Positions 26,001 to 33,888 are shown, counted from the stretch's first letter. The stretch is DNA of 52,614 bases from an uncultured Collinsella sp. (GCA_902490445.1 CABUDZ010000003.1:1-52614), one strand, 5' to 3'. The notes: generated by a model not told the origin, from the sequence alone. Numbers and translations are program-made.

Positions 26001-27759
26001 CGCGGTCGATGGCACAGATATGTTCGAACTCTTCCTCGTTGAGCAACGGGCGCTCCAAGCGCACCAGCTGACAGGCCGTACGGGAATCCTCAAGCAGGTT
26101 GCCGTGGTTGCCCAGGTAGAGCGTGGTCGAAGTTACCATATGCTCGCGCAGGGCATCGATCGGAGGATTCGTGACCTGGGCGAACAGCTGATAGAAATAG
26201 TCGTAGAAGGAGCGCGTCTTCTTGGACAGGCAGGCCAACGGCGCATCGATACCCATCGAGGCGAGCGGGGCCTTGCCCTGCTGGGCCATGGGGCGCACGA
26301 CCTCGTCAACATCATCCCAGTGATAGCCGAGCTTGGCCATGCGCACGGCGGCGGGCACCTCGGCATCCTCGGCGGGCGCGGGCGCGGCGGGCTCATCGAG
26401 CGCGTCGACGGTCAGTGTCTCCTCGGCAATCCAGTCGCGGTAGGGCTTCTCCTTGGCATAGCGGGCGCGCAGCTCGTCGTTGTAGATCACGCGGCCGCGG
26501 GCAAAATCGACCTCGAGCATCTGGCCCGGTCCCAGGCAGCCGCTCGTCAGGATGTTCTCGGGGCTCACCTCGATGGTGCCCACCTCGCTTGCCAGCATAA
26601 AGCGGCCATCGCGCGTCACGTAGTAGCGGGCGGGGCGCAGGCCGTTGCGGTCGAGGGCGGCGCCCAGCGTGCGACCGTCGGTAAAGGCGATGGCCGCCGG
26701 GCCGTCCCAGGGCTCCATGAGCATGGACTGGTAAGCGTCGTAGGCGCGGCGCTCCTCACTCAGGCTATCGTTGTGGTCCCACGGCTCGGGCAGCAACATG
26801 GACGCGGCACGCGTGAGCGGGCGACCGTTCATGACCAAGAATTCGAGCACGTTGTCCAGAATCGCGGAGTCGGAACCCTCGCGGTTGATGATGGGCATCA
26901 CGCGCTCAAGATCGTGCTGCAGCACGGGGCTGTACAGGTTGGGTTCGCGGGCGCGAATCCAGTTGACGTTGCCCTTGAGGGTGTTGATCTCGCCGTTGTG
27001 GATGATAAAACGGTTGGGGTGCGCACGCTCCCAGCTGGGCGTGGTGTTGGTGGAGTAGCGCGAGTGGACGAGCGCAACGGCCGTCTTGACAGCGGCGTCG
27101 TTGAGATCGATGAAGAAGCGGCGCATCTGCGTGGCGACGAGCATGCCCTTGTACACGATAGTGCGCGAGCTCATGGAGCAGACGTAGAAGATCTTGTCGC
27201 GCAGGGCAAACTCGGCATCGGCCTTCTTCTCGATAGTGCGACGGCACACGTACAGGCGGCGCTCGAAGGCGTCACCCGCCGGCGTATCGTCGGGGCGGCC
27301 CAGAAAGGCTTGCAGAATGGTGGGCATGCAGGCGCGTGCCGTCTCGCCCAGGTCGTGCGGGTCGACGGGCACCTCGCGCCAAAAGAGCAGCGGCACGCCG
27401 GCCTCGGCGCAGCCCTCCTCAAACACGCGACGGGCATCCTCTACGCCCTTGTCGTCCTGCGGAAAGAACAGCATGGCCACGCCATAGTCGCCCTCTGCCG
27501 GCAGAATCTGGCCGCACTTTTGAGCCTCTTTGCGAAAAAAGTGATGCGGAACCTGGAACAGGATACCGGCACCGTCGCCGGTGTTCTTCTCGAGTCCCGT
27601 GCCGCCGCGGTGCTCCAAGTTGACCAGAATGGACAGCGCGTCGTCCAGAATCTGGTGATGGCGCTCACCGTTGATATCGGCAAGTGCGCCGATGCCACAT
27701 GCATCGTGGTCGAATTCGGGGCGATAAAGGCCCTGCTGTTGAGCGGAATCTGCCTGCAT
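23074..27759 (-). CDS. gltB: Glutamate synthase large subunit
   Basis: A 1561-residue protein, full length for GltB. The class II glutaminase domain begins after a 20-residue propeptide at Cys21 (DHDACGIG), the catalytic nucleophile once cleaved. The central domain contains HDDIYSIEDLAELI-type FMN barrel motifs (PPPHHDIYSIEDLAELI) and HNGGSGAA. The 3Fe-4S cysteines are in RDCQQDTCPAGIATQ. The C-terminal beta-helix has repeating GG turns (GGEVSVRPN, EYMTGGLALILG). GGGAGGA precedes ATG 27759. It assimilates ammonium together with GltD and glutamine synthetase, which is not in this window. Confidence 0.97.
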   Translation of the reverse strand: MQADSAQQQGLYRPEFDHDACGIGALADINGERHHQILDDALSILVNLEHRGGTGLEKNTGDGAGILFQVPHHFFRKEAQKCGQILPAEGDYGVAMLFFPQDDKGVEDARRVFEEGCAEAGVPLLFWREVPVDPHDLGETARACMPTILQAFLGRPDDTPAGDAFERRLYVCRRTIEKKADAEFALRDKIFYVCSMSSRTIVYKGMLVATQMRRFFIDLNDAAVKTAVALVHSRYSTNTTPSWERAHPNRFIIHNGEINTLKGNVNWIRAREPNLYSPVLQHDLERVMPIINREGSDSAILDNVLEFLVMNGRPLTRAASMLLPEPWDHNDSLSEERRAYDAYQSMLMEPWDGPAAIAFTDGRTLGAALDRNGLRPARYYVTRDGRFMLASEVGTIEVSPENILTSGCLGPGQMLEVDFARGRVIYNDELRARYAKEKPYRDWIAEETLTVDALDEPAAPAPAEDAEVPAAVRMAKLGYHWDDVDEVVRPMAQQGKAPLASMGIDAPLACLSKKTRSFYDYFYQLFAQVTNPPIDALREHMVTSTTLYLGNHGNLLEDSRTACQLVRLERPLLNEEEFEHICAIDRVGFKTRRFRAVYRRDAGEGALQAALKQLAEDVEAAVRDGVNIVVLSDRAAAGEVPVPSLLAVGCVHNHLIRAGVRTFADIVVECGDAVSPHDFAALVGYSASGIYPYNAHVCIRDLATHGDLDVTAEQGIANYNKAATAGIVSIMSKMGISTVQSYHSAQIFEAVGFTPEFVNAYFVGTVSRVGGMGVEDVEREQNERYDAALAILKSPAPDQLPTLGLTKWRPLGGEDHLIDPQTVYLLQTACREDSYDTFKEYSARLHRTGRAVRLRDLLDFDASGRTPVSLDEVEPALNIVRRFNTGAMSYGSISKEAHECMAIAMNRLHGRSNSGEGGEDPRRETPLANGDSKNSAIKQVASARFGVTSRYLCSAFEIQIKMAQGAKPGEGGHLPGKKVYPWIAEVRQSTPGIGLISPPPHHDIYSIEDLAELIFDLKNANPGARVSVKLVSEAGVGTIATGVAKGAADKILISGHNGGSGAAARDSIWHAGLPLELGLAEAQQTLLQNGLRSRVVLEADGKLMDGTDVAVACLLGAEEFGFATMPLISMGCLMQRDCQQDTCPAGIATQNCRLRRGFRGKPEHVEHFMLFVAEQLREVMASLGFRTVDEMVGHPECLRQIEVPGNRKANLLDLTPVLASATCEFGAHIPGADGRHFLPQMAADSELDKTLDSTLFVPYTADARAHLRPIRFRADIANVNRCVGTILGNAVTKAHPEGLPAGSITIDCDGSAGQSFGAFLPRGITLNVCGDANDYFGKGLSGGEVSVRPNPHATYKFDENIIVGNVAFFGATSGRGFINGLAGQRFGVRNSGATVVVEGCGNHGCEYMTGGLALILGEVGQNFAAGMTGGVAYVFDQYGTLDARVNHESVELKAPTAGELAQIRALIQEHVDATQSPRGIKLLYSFETMSKHFVKVIPTEYERVLAIVAAGEAVGKTHAQAEELAFDIVTGRASAADVARFDVTGAASVAASSVASTKKEA

Positions 27760-27849
27760 CGCGATCCTCCCCTAGATATTTAGACAGTCAGTTGAATAGG
27801 CATAGTAGGAGCATCAGGGCATCGTTGTGTTTCCCGCCCGTTTCGAAAC

Positions 27850-27927
27850 AATCGCGTAACGCACGCCCTACGAGTGGACACCGCCGACCTCAAGGGCGGC
27901 AACAAGGCGCCCAAGTTCGGCCTGTAA
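27850..27927 (+). pseudogene. Possible 3' remnant of a lost gene
   Basis: The frame ending at TAA 27925-27927 reads VDTADLKGGNKAPKFGL with G or C in nearly every third position, which looks like the tail of a real protein. Upstream bias fades within about 60 bp and there is no start. The parent family is not recognised. Chance resemblance cannot be excluded over so short a stretch. Confidence 0.3.
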
Positions 27928-27942
27928 GCCCACCGCTTCAAA

Positions 27943-28001
27943 CATCTCAATCTGTAACACCTAGGCCCAATTTCCATCCCTAGTTGTTACAGATCGAAAC
28001 A
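27943..28001. repeat. Single family P palindromic element
   Basis: A 59-bp unit, arms CATCTCAATCTGTAACA and TTGTTACAGATCGAAACA, with a 25-bp loop. Located between gltB and gpmA. Confidence 0.88.
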
Positions 28002-28057
28002 TTTCGGCAGCCCCCTTTCACCATCCCATTCAAATACAACAATTTTGTTAGTCTTGG

Positions 28058-28086
28058 TTAACTTTTAAGCTTAAAACGGGTATCCT
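28058..28086 (+). promoter_or_regulatory. Promoter of gpmA
   Basis: TTAACT (28058-28063) and TATCCT (28081-28086) are 17 bp apart. The spacer starts with the 14-bp perfect palindrome TTTTAAGCTTAAAA (28063-28076), a possible operator. Confidence 0.5.
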
Positions 28087-28138
28087 TTGCGGCGTCAAGC
28101 AAACGGCACGCACACCGTGCCAGATCAAGGAGGCCCCT

Positions 28139-28912
28139 ATGGCGCACCGAGCAGACCGACAGGCAATGCAACTTGTCCTTATCCGTCACGGAGAATCCGA
28201 GTGGAACAAACTCAACCTGTTCACCGGCTGGACCGATGTTGAGCTCACTGACACGGGCCGCGAAGAAGCCGCCGCAGGCGGTCGAGCACTCAAAGAAGCC
28301 GGTTTCGACTTTGACGTCTGCTACACTTCGCGCCTCAAGCGCGCGATCCACACCCTCAACATCGTGCTCGGCCAAATGGATCGCGAGTGGCTGCCCGTCA
28401 TCAAATCCTGGAAGCTCAACGAGCGCCACTACGGCGCGTTGCAGGGTCTCAACAAGGCCGATGCCGCGGCGGAGCACGGCGACGAGCAGGTGCTCATCTG
28501 GCGCCGCTCCTTCGATGTCTGCCCGCCGGCACTCGAGCCGGACGACGCGCGCGATCCCCACACCCAGGAGCAATACCGTGATGTCGCGCCCGATCAGCTG
28601 CCCTATACCGAGTGCCTCAAGGACACGATCGCCCGCGCCTGGCCTTATTTCGAAGACGAGATTCGCCCCCAGATGCTCGCCGGCAAGCGCGTACTCATCG
28701 CCGCGCACGGCAACTCCCTGCGCTCACTCGTCATGAAGTTCGAGCACCTCACGCCCGAGGAAATCCTCAAGGTCAACATCCCCACCGGCGTGCCACTCGT
28801 CTACACCTTCGACACCGATTTCAACGTCCTCGACAAGCGCTACATCGGCGATCCGGCGACCATCGCCGCCAAGATCGACGCCGTGGCCAATCAGGGCAAA
28901 GCGCACAAGTAG
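28139..28912 (+). CDS. gpmA: 2,3-bisphosphoglycerate-dependent phosphoglycerate mutase
   Basis: A 257-residue enzyme of the dPGM type. The catalytic His17 is in LIRHGESEWN, the second catalytic His is in IAAHGNSLRSLVM, and TGWTDVELTDTG and NERHYGALQGLNK are family hallmarks. It interconverts 3- and 2-phosphoglycerate in glycolysis. The start at 28139 has GGAGG five bases upstream; a start at the internal Met10 would suit the family length but has a weaker ribosome site. The NRAMP transporter follows after 75 bp and may share the transcript. Confidence 0.95.
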   Translation: MAHRADRQAMQLVLIRHGESEWNKLNLFTGWTDVELTDTGREEAAAGGRALKEAGFDFDVCYTSRLKRAIHTLNIVLGQMDREWLPVIKSWKLNERHYGALQGLNKADAAAEHGDEQVLIWRRSFDVCPPALEPDDARDPHTQEQYRDVAPDQLPYTECLKDTIARAWPYFEDEIRPQMLAGKRVLIAAHGNSLRSLVMKFEHLTPEEILKVNIPTGVPLVYTFDTDFNVLDKRYIGDPATIAAKIDAVANQGKAHK

Positions 28913-28987
28913 CCCCAACCCAAAACCGACGCGTGGCGCCACACGCCCCAGATGCGACGTCACGCCGTCCATACGCAGGAGCGCACC

Positions 28988-30244
28988 ATGCTCAACCATC
29001 TCAAACAACGCTTTGGCTCCCGACGCACCGGTGGTCACGGAGGCCTAGACATTGCGCGGCATATCGGCCCCGGGCTGCTCGTCACCGTCAGCTTTATCGA
29101 CCCGGGCAACTGGGCCTCCAATATGGCCGCGGGCTCGCAGTTTGGCTACGCGCTGCTGTGGATCGTCACGCTGTCCACGATTATGCTCATTGTGCTGCAG
29201 CACAACGCGGCACACCTGGGTATCGCCACGGGCGCCTGTCTTGCCGAGGCCACGACTCGCTTCCTGCCCCGCCCCGCGGGACGTGCCGTGCTCGCCAGCG
29301 CCTATCTCGCGACCATCGCCACCGCCATGGCAGAAGTCCTGGGCGGCGCGATTGCCCTTCAAATGCTCTTTGGGCTACCCGTGCGCGCAGGCTGCGTCAT
29401 CGTGGCGACGGCATCCATGGCGATGCTCATGACGAGCTCCTACAAGCGCGCCGAGCGATGGATCATCGCCTTCGTAGGCGTGGTAGGACTCTCGTTTTTG
29501 GCCGAGCTTGCGCTGGTCAAGGTCGACTGGCCGCAGGCCGCCGCAAGCTGGATCACGCCCAGTATGCCCACCGGCTCTGCCGCGATTATCGTGAGCGTCC
29601 TGGGTGCGGTCGTTATGCCCCACAACCTCTTTCTGCACTCCGAGGTCATCCAATCCATGCACTTCGAGGGGCAAGGCGAGCAAGTTATCGAGGAGCGCCT
29701 GCGCTACGAGTTCTTCGACACGCTCTTTTCGATGGGCGTGGGCTGGGCAATCAACTCGGCCATGGTCATCCTGGCCGCAACGACCTTCTTTGCGCACGGC
29801 ATCGTCGTAGACGACCTTACCGTCGCAGCGGCCACGCTCTCCCCCATCTTGGGCCCGGCGAGCTCGACCATCTTTGCGGTAGCGCTGCTGTTCGCGGGAC
29901 TATCGAGTAGTGTGACGGCGGGTATGGCGGCGGGCACCATCACCGCGGGCATGTTCGACGAGGAATACGACATACACGACCGACATTCCTCGATCGGGGT
30001 GGCGGCCTGTTTCGTCGGCGCAGTGACGGCGTGCCTGGTCGTCCCAAATCCTTTTGAAGGTCTCATCTGGAGTCAGGCACTGTTGTCGCTTCAGCTGCCG
30101 ATTACGGTCTTTGTGCTCATACGGCTCACCAGTTCACCCCGCGTCATGGGCAAATACGCCAACTCGCGCCCACTCAACGCGCTGCTTGTAGGGATCGGTG
30201 CCATCGTGACGATTCTAGATGTCGTGTTGTTGACAGGGATGTAA
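28988..30244 (+). CDS. mntH: NRAMP-family divalent metal (Mn/Fe) transporter
   Basis: A 418-residue protein with about eleven membrane spans. The metal-binding motif of helix 1 is SFIDPGNWASN (DPGN) and that of helix 6 is VVMPHNLFLHSE (MPHN), as in MntH. It imports Mn(II) or Fe(II) with protons. The start at 28988 follows CAGGAG by six bases; an upstream in-frame ATG at 28952 has no site. The helix 6 Met lies where MntH has it (in MPHN), supporting a transition-metal rather than magnesium substrate. No MntR box was recognised upstream. Confidence 0.9.
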   Translation: MLNHLKQRFGSRRTGGHGGLDIARHIGPGLLVTVSFIDPGNWASNMAAGSQFGYALLWIVTLSTIMLIVLQHNAAHLGIATGACLAEATTRFLPRPAGRAVLASAYLATIATAMAEVLGGAIALQMLFGLPVRAGCVIVATASMAMLMTSSYKRAERWIIAFVGVVGLSFLAELALVKVDWPQAAASWITPSMPTGSAAIIVSVLGAVVMPHNLFLHSEVIQSMHFEGQGEQVIEERLRYEFFDTLFSMGVGWAINSAMVILAATTFFAHGIVVDDLTVAAATLSPILGPASSTIFAVALLFAGLSSSVTAGMAAGTITAGMFDEEYDIHDRHSSIGVAACFVGAVTACLVVPNPFEGLIWSQALLSLQLPITVFVLIRLTSSPRVMGKYANSRPLNALLVGIGAIVTILDVVLLTGM

Positions 30245-30270
30245 TGGGACGGGGCACCTACCCAGGCAAA

Positions 30271-30409
30271 CGTCTCGATCTGTAACAGGAAGACCCGTTT
30301 CGAGCCGTTAGATGTTACAGATCGAGATCATTCCGAGGGACAGCTCCGTTTGTCTCAATCTGTAACAAGTGGACCCAATTTCCACCGTTAGATGTTACAG
30401 ATTGAGACA
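30271..30409. repeat. Two family P palindromic elements
   Basis: Units 30271-30330 (right arm with one inserted base, GAGATCA) and 30351-30409, 80 bp apart. They lie just after the NRAMP gene and, with the terminator at 30479-30512, fill the 308-bp gap before the rubredoxin gene. Confidence 0.9.
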
Positions 30410-30478
30410 AAAAGTCGGCCGGACTCACAACAGACAGGATCGGCCAACAGCAACCGTGATCCCTTAGGGGCGGAGGAA

Positions 30479-30512
30479 AAGGGCCCCGGCCGAGAATTCG
30501 ACCGGGGCCCTT
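30479..30512. terminator. Bidirectional hairpin terminator
   Basis: AAGGGCCCCGG (30479-30489) pairs with CCGGGGCCCTT (30502-30512) around a short inner loop, with an A run on the left. It probably serves the minus-strand rubredoxin gene and the plus-strand transporter. Confidence 0.65.
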
Positions 30513-30552
30513 GGACAGAGCTATGTGTTGCCGTGAGCCGCGTGCCGACGAG

Positions 30553-30696
30553 CTACTCCTCGACGAGCTCAAACTGATCGGGACCGACGCCGCACACCGG
30601 GCACACATAATCCTCGGGCAGCTCGGGCGTATCGACCTCAACCTCGTAACCGCAAACGACGCACACGAACTTATTCGTCTTCTTCTCCTCAGCCAT
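30553..30696 (-). CDS. Rubredoxin
   Basis: A 47-residue protein. The two iron-binding knuckles are VCVVCGY (Cys12, Cys15) and VCPVCGV (Cys32, Cys35) with the standard short spacing. ATG 30696 is preceded by GAGGAG. It is a one-iron electron carrier, typically used by anaerobes to detoxify oxygen or peroxide. The flavin reductase gene lies 90 bp upstream on the same strand and could be its electron donor or partner. It is slightly shorter than classical rubredoxins (about 52 residues), nearer to the rubredoxin-like domain of rubrerythrins. Confidence 0.9.
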   Translation of the reverse strand: MAEEKKTNKFVCVVCGYEVEVDTPELPEDYVCPVCGVGPDQFELVEE

Positions 30697-30737
30697 GATG
30701 TTCTCCTCTCAAACGCGACTGGTGATGTACTTCATTT

Positions 30738-30771
30738 ATCAGTATAGATTCTCAATAATATAATGCAAGTA
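30738..30771 (-). promoter_or_regulatory. Promoter of the rubredoxin gene
   Basis: In an AT-rich island on the minus strand, TTGCAT is followed after 16 bp by TATACT. The stretch between (TATTATTGAGAATC) is weakly like a Fur/PerR-type site; that is speculative. Confidence 0.4.
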
Positions 30772-30785
30772 TTTTTAAAACATTT

Positions 30786-31289
30786 CTAGCCTTGATACGA
30801 GGACGCCTTCGGAGGCGTCTTGCCCTTCAGGACCTTATGGTAGTAATCGTAGGTGAGCGGCGTCTCGTCACTCAAGCGCTCGGCATCCTCGACCTCGCCG
30901 ATAAACAGTAGATGCGTGCCAACATCCACAGTGTCGATCAAATGGCAGCTAAACAGGGCCGCCGCGTGCTCGGGCACATAGGGCATGCCCAGAGCCGTCT
31001 CGCGGGTCTCGTATTTGGCAAACTTGTCATAATCGCTGCTAGTGCGGAACCCAAAGTTACCGATGTAGAGCATATCGGCGGTCTGATCGATCACGGTCAG
31101 CGCGAACGCTTTGGCCGAAGCGATGACGCCCGAGGTGACGTTGTCCTTGTTCACGGCAACCGAAATGCGCGGCGGCATGGACGTCACCTGCACCGCAGTG
31201 TTGATGACGCAGCCGGCGCGCAGCCCGTCTGCCGCGGCGCTCACCACGTACAGACCGCTCGGCATGGTAAAGAACGCAGTTTTGTCCAT
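30786..31289 (-). CDS. Flavin reductase-like FMN-binding protein
   Basis: A 167-residue protein with the flavin reductase split-barrel pattern: PSGLYVVSAAADG, CVINTAVQVTSMPPRISVAVNK, FALTVIDQTAD, FSCHLIDTVDVGTHLLFIGEV. The family binds FMN and passes electrons from NAD(P)H; in anaerobes it often partners with rubredoxin. The start at 31289 has GGGGAGTG upstream; the frame is open to 31478 but that part holds a hairpin and operator-like dyad. It ends YYHKVLKGKTPPKASSYQG, the conserved end of the flavin reductase forms fused or linked to rubredoxin. Confidence 0.88.
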   Translation of the reverse strand: MDKTAFFTMPSGLYVVSAAADGLRAGCVINTAVQVTSMPPRISVAVNKDNVTSGVIASAKAFALTVIDQTADMLYIGNFGFRTSSDYDKFAKYETRETALGMPYVPEHAAALFSCHLIDTVDVGTHLLFIGEVEDAERLSDETPLTYDYYHKVLKGKTPPKASSYQG

Positions 31290-31371
31290 AACAATCACTC
31301 CCCTAACCCGGGTTGGAACCTCATGGATGTATGTACCCACAAAAAAGGCGGCGCCCACAACGGACACCACC

Positions 31372-31391
31372 TTTGAGACATATGTGTCAAA
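31372..31391. promoter_or_regulatory. Operator-like dyad upstream of flavin reductase
   Basis: TTTGAGACATATGTGTCAAA is a 20-bp palindrome with one mismatched pair. On the minus strand it lies just downstream of a TATACT box, 83 bp before the flavin reductase start. The regulator is unknown. Confidence 0.4.
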
Positions 31392-31418
31392 ACAGTATAA
31401 GCAAGATGAGACGCCCGC

Positions 31419-31485
31419 AGTTGCGGTGAAATAAGGACTGAATAGCCCCTCAAACAGGCAAAACAGTCCGTATTCCACCGCAACT
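31419..31485. repeat. 67-bp palindrome (family Q)
   Basis: Left arm 31419-31440 (starting AGTTGCGGTGAAATA) and right arm 31464-31485 (ending TATTCCACCGCAACT) are complementary at 20 of 22 positions, with a 23-base loop. It has the same arm-loop-arm size plan as family P but unrelated sequence. Single copy in this window, 13 bp beyond the smpB stop. Confidence 0.75.
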
Positions 31486-31497
31486 TATGAAGGACGG

Positions 31498-31968
31498 TCA
31501 GCGGTTGCGTTCCTTGAGGGCGCGGTCGATCTCGCGCTGGACATCGCGCTTGGCCATATCCTCGCGCTTGTCGTAAAGCTTCTTGCCGCGGCCTAGGCCC
31601 AGCAGCAGCTTTACGCGGCCGTCGGTATTAAAGTAGAGCTCCAGCGGCACCAGCGCATAGCCGCGGTTGCGAAGTTTGCCGTCAAGAAAGTCGATCTCCT
31701 TGCGGTGCAGCAGCAGACGGCGCCGACGGTCGGGATCGCGATTCCACACGCCACCATGGCTATAAGGGTGGATATGCAGGCCGACGAGCCAGCACTCCCC
31801 ACCACGAATCAGTGCGAAGGTATCGGTAATCTGGCACGCGCGCTCGCGAATCGACTTGACCTCGGTACCGCTCAGCTCAATACCGCACTCAAACGTCTCA
31901 TCGATAAAGTACTCGTGATGTGCCGAGCGATTCTTGGAAATGAGCTTGCGCTCGCGCTTACTGGGCAT
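31498..31968 (-). CDS. smpB: SsrA-binding protein SmpB
   Basis: A 156-residue protein of standard length. Family motifs are NRSAHHEYFIDETFECGIELSGTEVKSIR and LLLHRKEIDFLDGKL, with the basic tail DKREDMAKRDVQREIDRALKER. It binds tmRNA and brings it to stalled ribosomes. The start at 31968 has AGGAGG upstream and overlaps the end of the TPR gene by 11 bp, so the two are co-translated. The tmRNA gene itself was not found in this window. Confidence 0.96.
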   Translation of the reverse strand: MPSKRERKLISKNRSAHHEYFIDETFECGIELSGTEVKSIRERACQITDTFALIRGGECWLVGLHIHPYSHGGVWNRDPDRRRRLLLHRKEIDFLDGKLRNRGYALVPLELYFNTDGRVKLLLGLGRGKKLYDKREDMAKRDVQREIDRALKERNR

Positions 31969-32875
31969 CGCCGGCCTCCTTGGCGCCATCGGCGTTTGAG
32001 CCCGCAGCCTCGCGCTTTGCCCTGCGCTCGGCATTAAGCTCGGCATCGCTCTCGCGCACCAGTTTGATAATCGCCGCGCAGGCCTCCTCGCCCACCAAAT
32101 CGCGAGCACACACCGTCAGGCGCGTAGCCTCCTGCTTGTCGCCGTCGCTTGCAGCATCGGTCGCACACATGATCAGGCAGATGGCAATCTCGGCCGAAGG
32201 CGAGGTCGGCACGCCCTGCAGGGCGAGCTCACCCATCACATGGTCGTCACTCTCGTCCGCGGCATCCGGATAGGTGGTATGGATCTTGTTGAGCAGGCGC
32301 GTCGTATGCGCATCGTTGGGCGCCAGGCGCAGCGCCAGACGCGCGCAGCCCACGGCAGCCGAAATGTTCTCGGTCTCGGGCTCCAAGAAGTACTGACCCA
32401 AGTTGGTGTAGGCGCGTGCGGCGCACTTACCGTCGCTCGCGCGCTCCAGCACCGAGAACGAGAGCGATGCCCACTCCTGCTTGTCCTCGAGCGCGCGGAA
32501 CAGCTCGGCCAAGTCCAAGCGATAGTTGCAGTTCATGGGATCCCAACGCACGGCCTGCATCAGGGCATTCCGAGCACTCACATAATCCTGCTGGCGAATG
32601 TAGGCAAACGCCATGTCGGAGTACAGGCGGTCAAAGGGAACCTCGACCTGCACCAGCTCGCGCGGATCCTTCTCCACACGGCGATAGGCCAGGCGCTCAA
32701 ACTTGCTGTCGAAGCTAAAGTACTGGCGCTTCTCCTCCGTCTTGCACTCAGCGTCGATATACTCCTCGGCGAGCTCCACCAGACGCTCAAGCAGCGGCGT
32801 CGCCGTAGCCAGGTCGCCCTGCGCCAGATAGTTCTCGGCATACGTGATGTCTTCCAAGCTGATAGGCAGGTCCAT
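31958..32875 (-). CDS. Tetratricopeptide-repeat-like protein
   Basis: A 305-residue soluble protein made of helical pairs: ENYLAQGDLATATPLLERLVELAEE, then MAFAYIRQQDYVSARNALMQAVRWDP and AARAYTNLGQYFLEPE with following repeats, matching TPR spacing. The C-terminus is charged and low in complexity (ELNAERRAKREAAGSNADGAKEAG). Likely a scaffold for protein contacts; no enzyme motif is visible. It overlaps smpB, suggesting coordinated expression. Confidence 0.75.
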   Translation of the reverse strand: MDLPISLEDITYAENYLAQGDLATATPLLERLVELAEEYIDAECKTEEKRQYFSFDSKFERLAYRRVEKDPRELVQVEVPFDRLYSDMAFAYIRQQDYVSARNALMQAVRWDPMNCNYRLDLAELFRALEDKQEWASLSFSVLERASDGKCAARAYTNLGQYFLEPETENISAAVGCARLALRLAPNDAHTTRLLNKIHTTYPDAADESDDHVMGELALQGVPTSPSAEIAICLIMCATDAASDGDKQEATRLTVCARDLVGEEACAAIIKLVRESDAELNAERRAKREAAGSNADGAKEAGDAQ

Positions 32876-32934
32876 GACAACTCCTCGGTCCGGGCGGCAG
32901 ACTCAACGCGCGCCTTAAATATCGGTCAATACAC

Positions 32935-32965
32935 AAAACCCGGGTCTCTTACGAGGCCCGGGCGT
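32935..32965 (-). terminator. Terminator after the tRNA pair
   Basis: On the minus strand CCCGGG-CCTC and GAGA-CCCGGG form a stem followed by TTTTGTGT. It lies just after tRNA-Glu. Confidence 0.75.
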
Positions 32966-32972
32966 TCAATTT

Positions 32973-33049
32973 TGGTAGCCCGTACCAGATTCGAACTGGT
33001 GATCTCCGCCTTGAGAGGGCGGCGTCCTAAACCGCTAGACGAACGGGCC
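32973..33049 (-). tRNA. tRNA-Glu (CTC)
   Basis: The minus strand folds as a full cloverleaf: acceptor GGCCCGT/ACGGGCT, anticodon stem CCGCC-CTCTCAA-GGCGG with anticodon CTC, T arm CCAG-TTCGAAT-CTGG, and encoded CCA. Confidence 0.95.
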
Positions 33050-33066
33050 ATATGTAGCAAATGCAA

Positions 33067-33140
33067 TGGCTGGGATGGAGGGAGTCGAACCCCCATTGAC
33101 GGAACCAGAATCCGCTGTCCTGCCATTAGACGACATCCCA
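33067..33140 (-). tRNA. tRNA-Gln (CTG)
   Basis: Acceptor TGGGATG/CATCCCA, anticodon stem GCGGA-TTCTGGT-TCCGT with anticodon CTG, T loop GTTCGACTC, discriminator G and encoded CCA. It precedes tRNA-Glu by 17 bp in one transcript. Confidence 0.95.
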
Positions 33141-33184
33141 ATGACTGCATCGCTGCGCTCGGCTGTGCCTTTGCGCAAGAAAGA

Positions 33185-33213
33185 AATATACGGGAAGTCC
33201 GGCCGTGACGCAA
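33185..33213 (-). promoter_or_regulatory. Promoter of the tRNA-Gln/tRNA-Glu unit
   Basis: On the minus strand TTGCGT (33208-33213) and TATATT (33185-33190) are 17 bp apart, ending 44 bp before tRNA-Gln. Confidence 0.65.
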
Positions 33214-33405
33214 GCCCCAATTTTGACTTTTTTGAAATTCAGTCAAATACGGCCAACACGTGAAGGACCTGTGAAGCGCCAGCGACACGTACGGCGCCAA
33301 AGCCCGTAAAACATCCCGCATCTACCGCTGGTAGATTACAACAATGCAGCACTCACGGCTGATGGCACAATCGAACCGTCATCATTGCACGGATATCGAG
33401 GCGCC

Positions 33406-33816
33406 ATGGACGAAGAGCTTGATTACCTATGGGAGACCCTGGGCCTCGAGATCACTGCTGACCTTTGGCCCGAACGGGACAAAATCCATCCCACTCTGCG
33501 CCCCGCCATCACGGTGATGCAGGCAAAATACCGCCGTGCATCCTTTTTGATCATGCGGATGTCATGGCACGCGGGACTCCCCGACCTTAAGCGAATCCAG
33601 GCAAGCCTCGTCGAGCTGTCCGGTATGCCGACTGTCATATCCGAGGCGCACCTGGAGCAGCGACAGCGCGAGCGACTGCAACAGCAGCGGATTCCCTTTA
33701 TCTGCCCCGGTGTTCAGGCATATCTGCCCTTTATGGACGAGGAGTACTGGAGCGGCAAGCCCAACAAGCACGTAAAGGTCTACAATCCGCACGAATGGGC
33801 ACAGCTAGAGGATTGA
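33406..33816 (+). CDS. Hypothetical protein resembling the N-terminal domain of certain MarR-like regulators
   Basis: A 136-residue protein. The pattern AKYRRASFLIMRM, then a short helix, then RQRERLQQQRIPFICPGVQAYLPFM resembles, from memory, the N-terminal domain of a group of MarR-like regulators (with RIPFVVPxxQLYLPFM) that continue into a winged helix. Here the protein ends 25 residues later without a helix-turn-helix, so it is either a stand-alone domain or a shortened copy. GAGG lies five bases before ATG 33406. No clear operon partner. Function unknown. Confidence 0.65.
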   Translation: MDEELDYLWETLGLEITADLWPERDKIHPTLRPAITVMQAKYRRASFLIMRMSWHAGLPDLKRIQASLVELSGMPTVISEAHLEQRQRERLQQQRIPFICPGVQAYLPFMDEEYWSGKPNKHVKVYNPHEWAQLED

Positions 33817-33888
33817 GCCGAGCGAGCCCGCCGATGGAAAACACGTCCCACCCTGAGCACTCAAAACGGGTCGCGCTTTCCGCAGCCG

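Larger units (their letters stand above)
27760..28138. other. Divergent region between gltB and gpmA
   Basis: 379 bp holding the gltB leader, a possible coding remnant ending at 27927, one family P palindrome (27943-28001) and the gpmA promoter (28058-28086). No other gene is supported. Confidence 0.6.
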
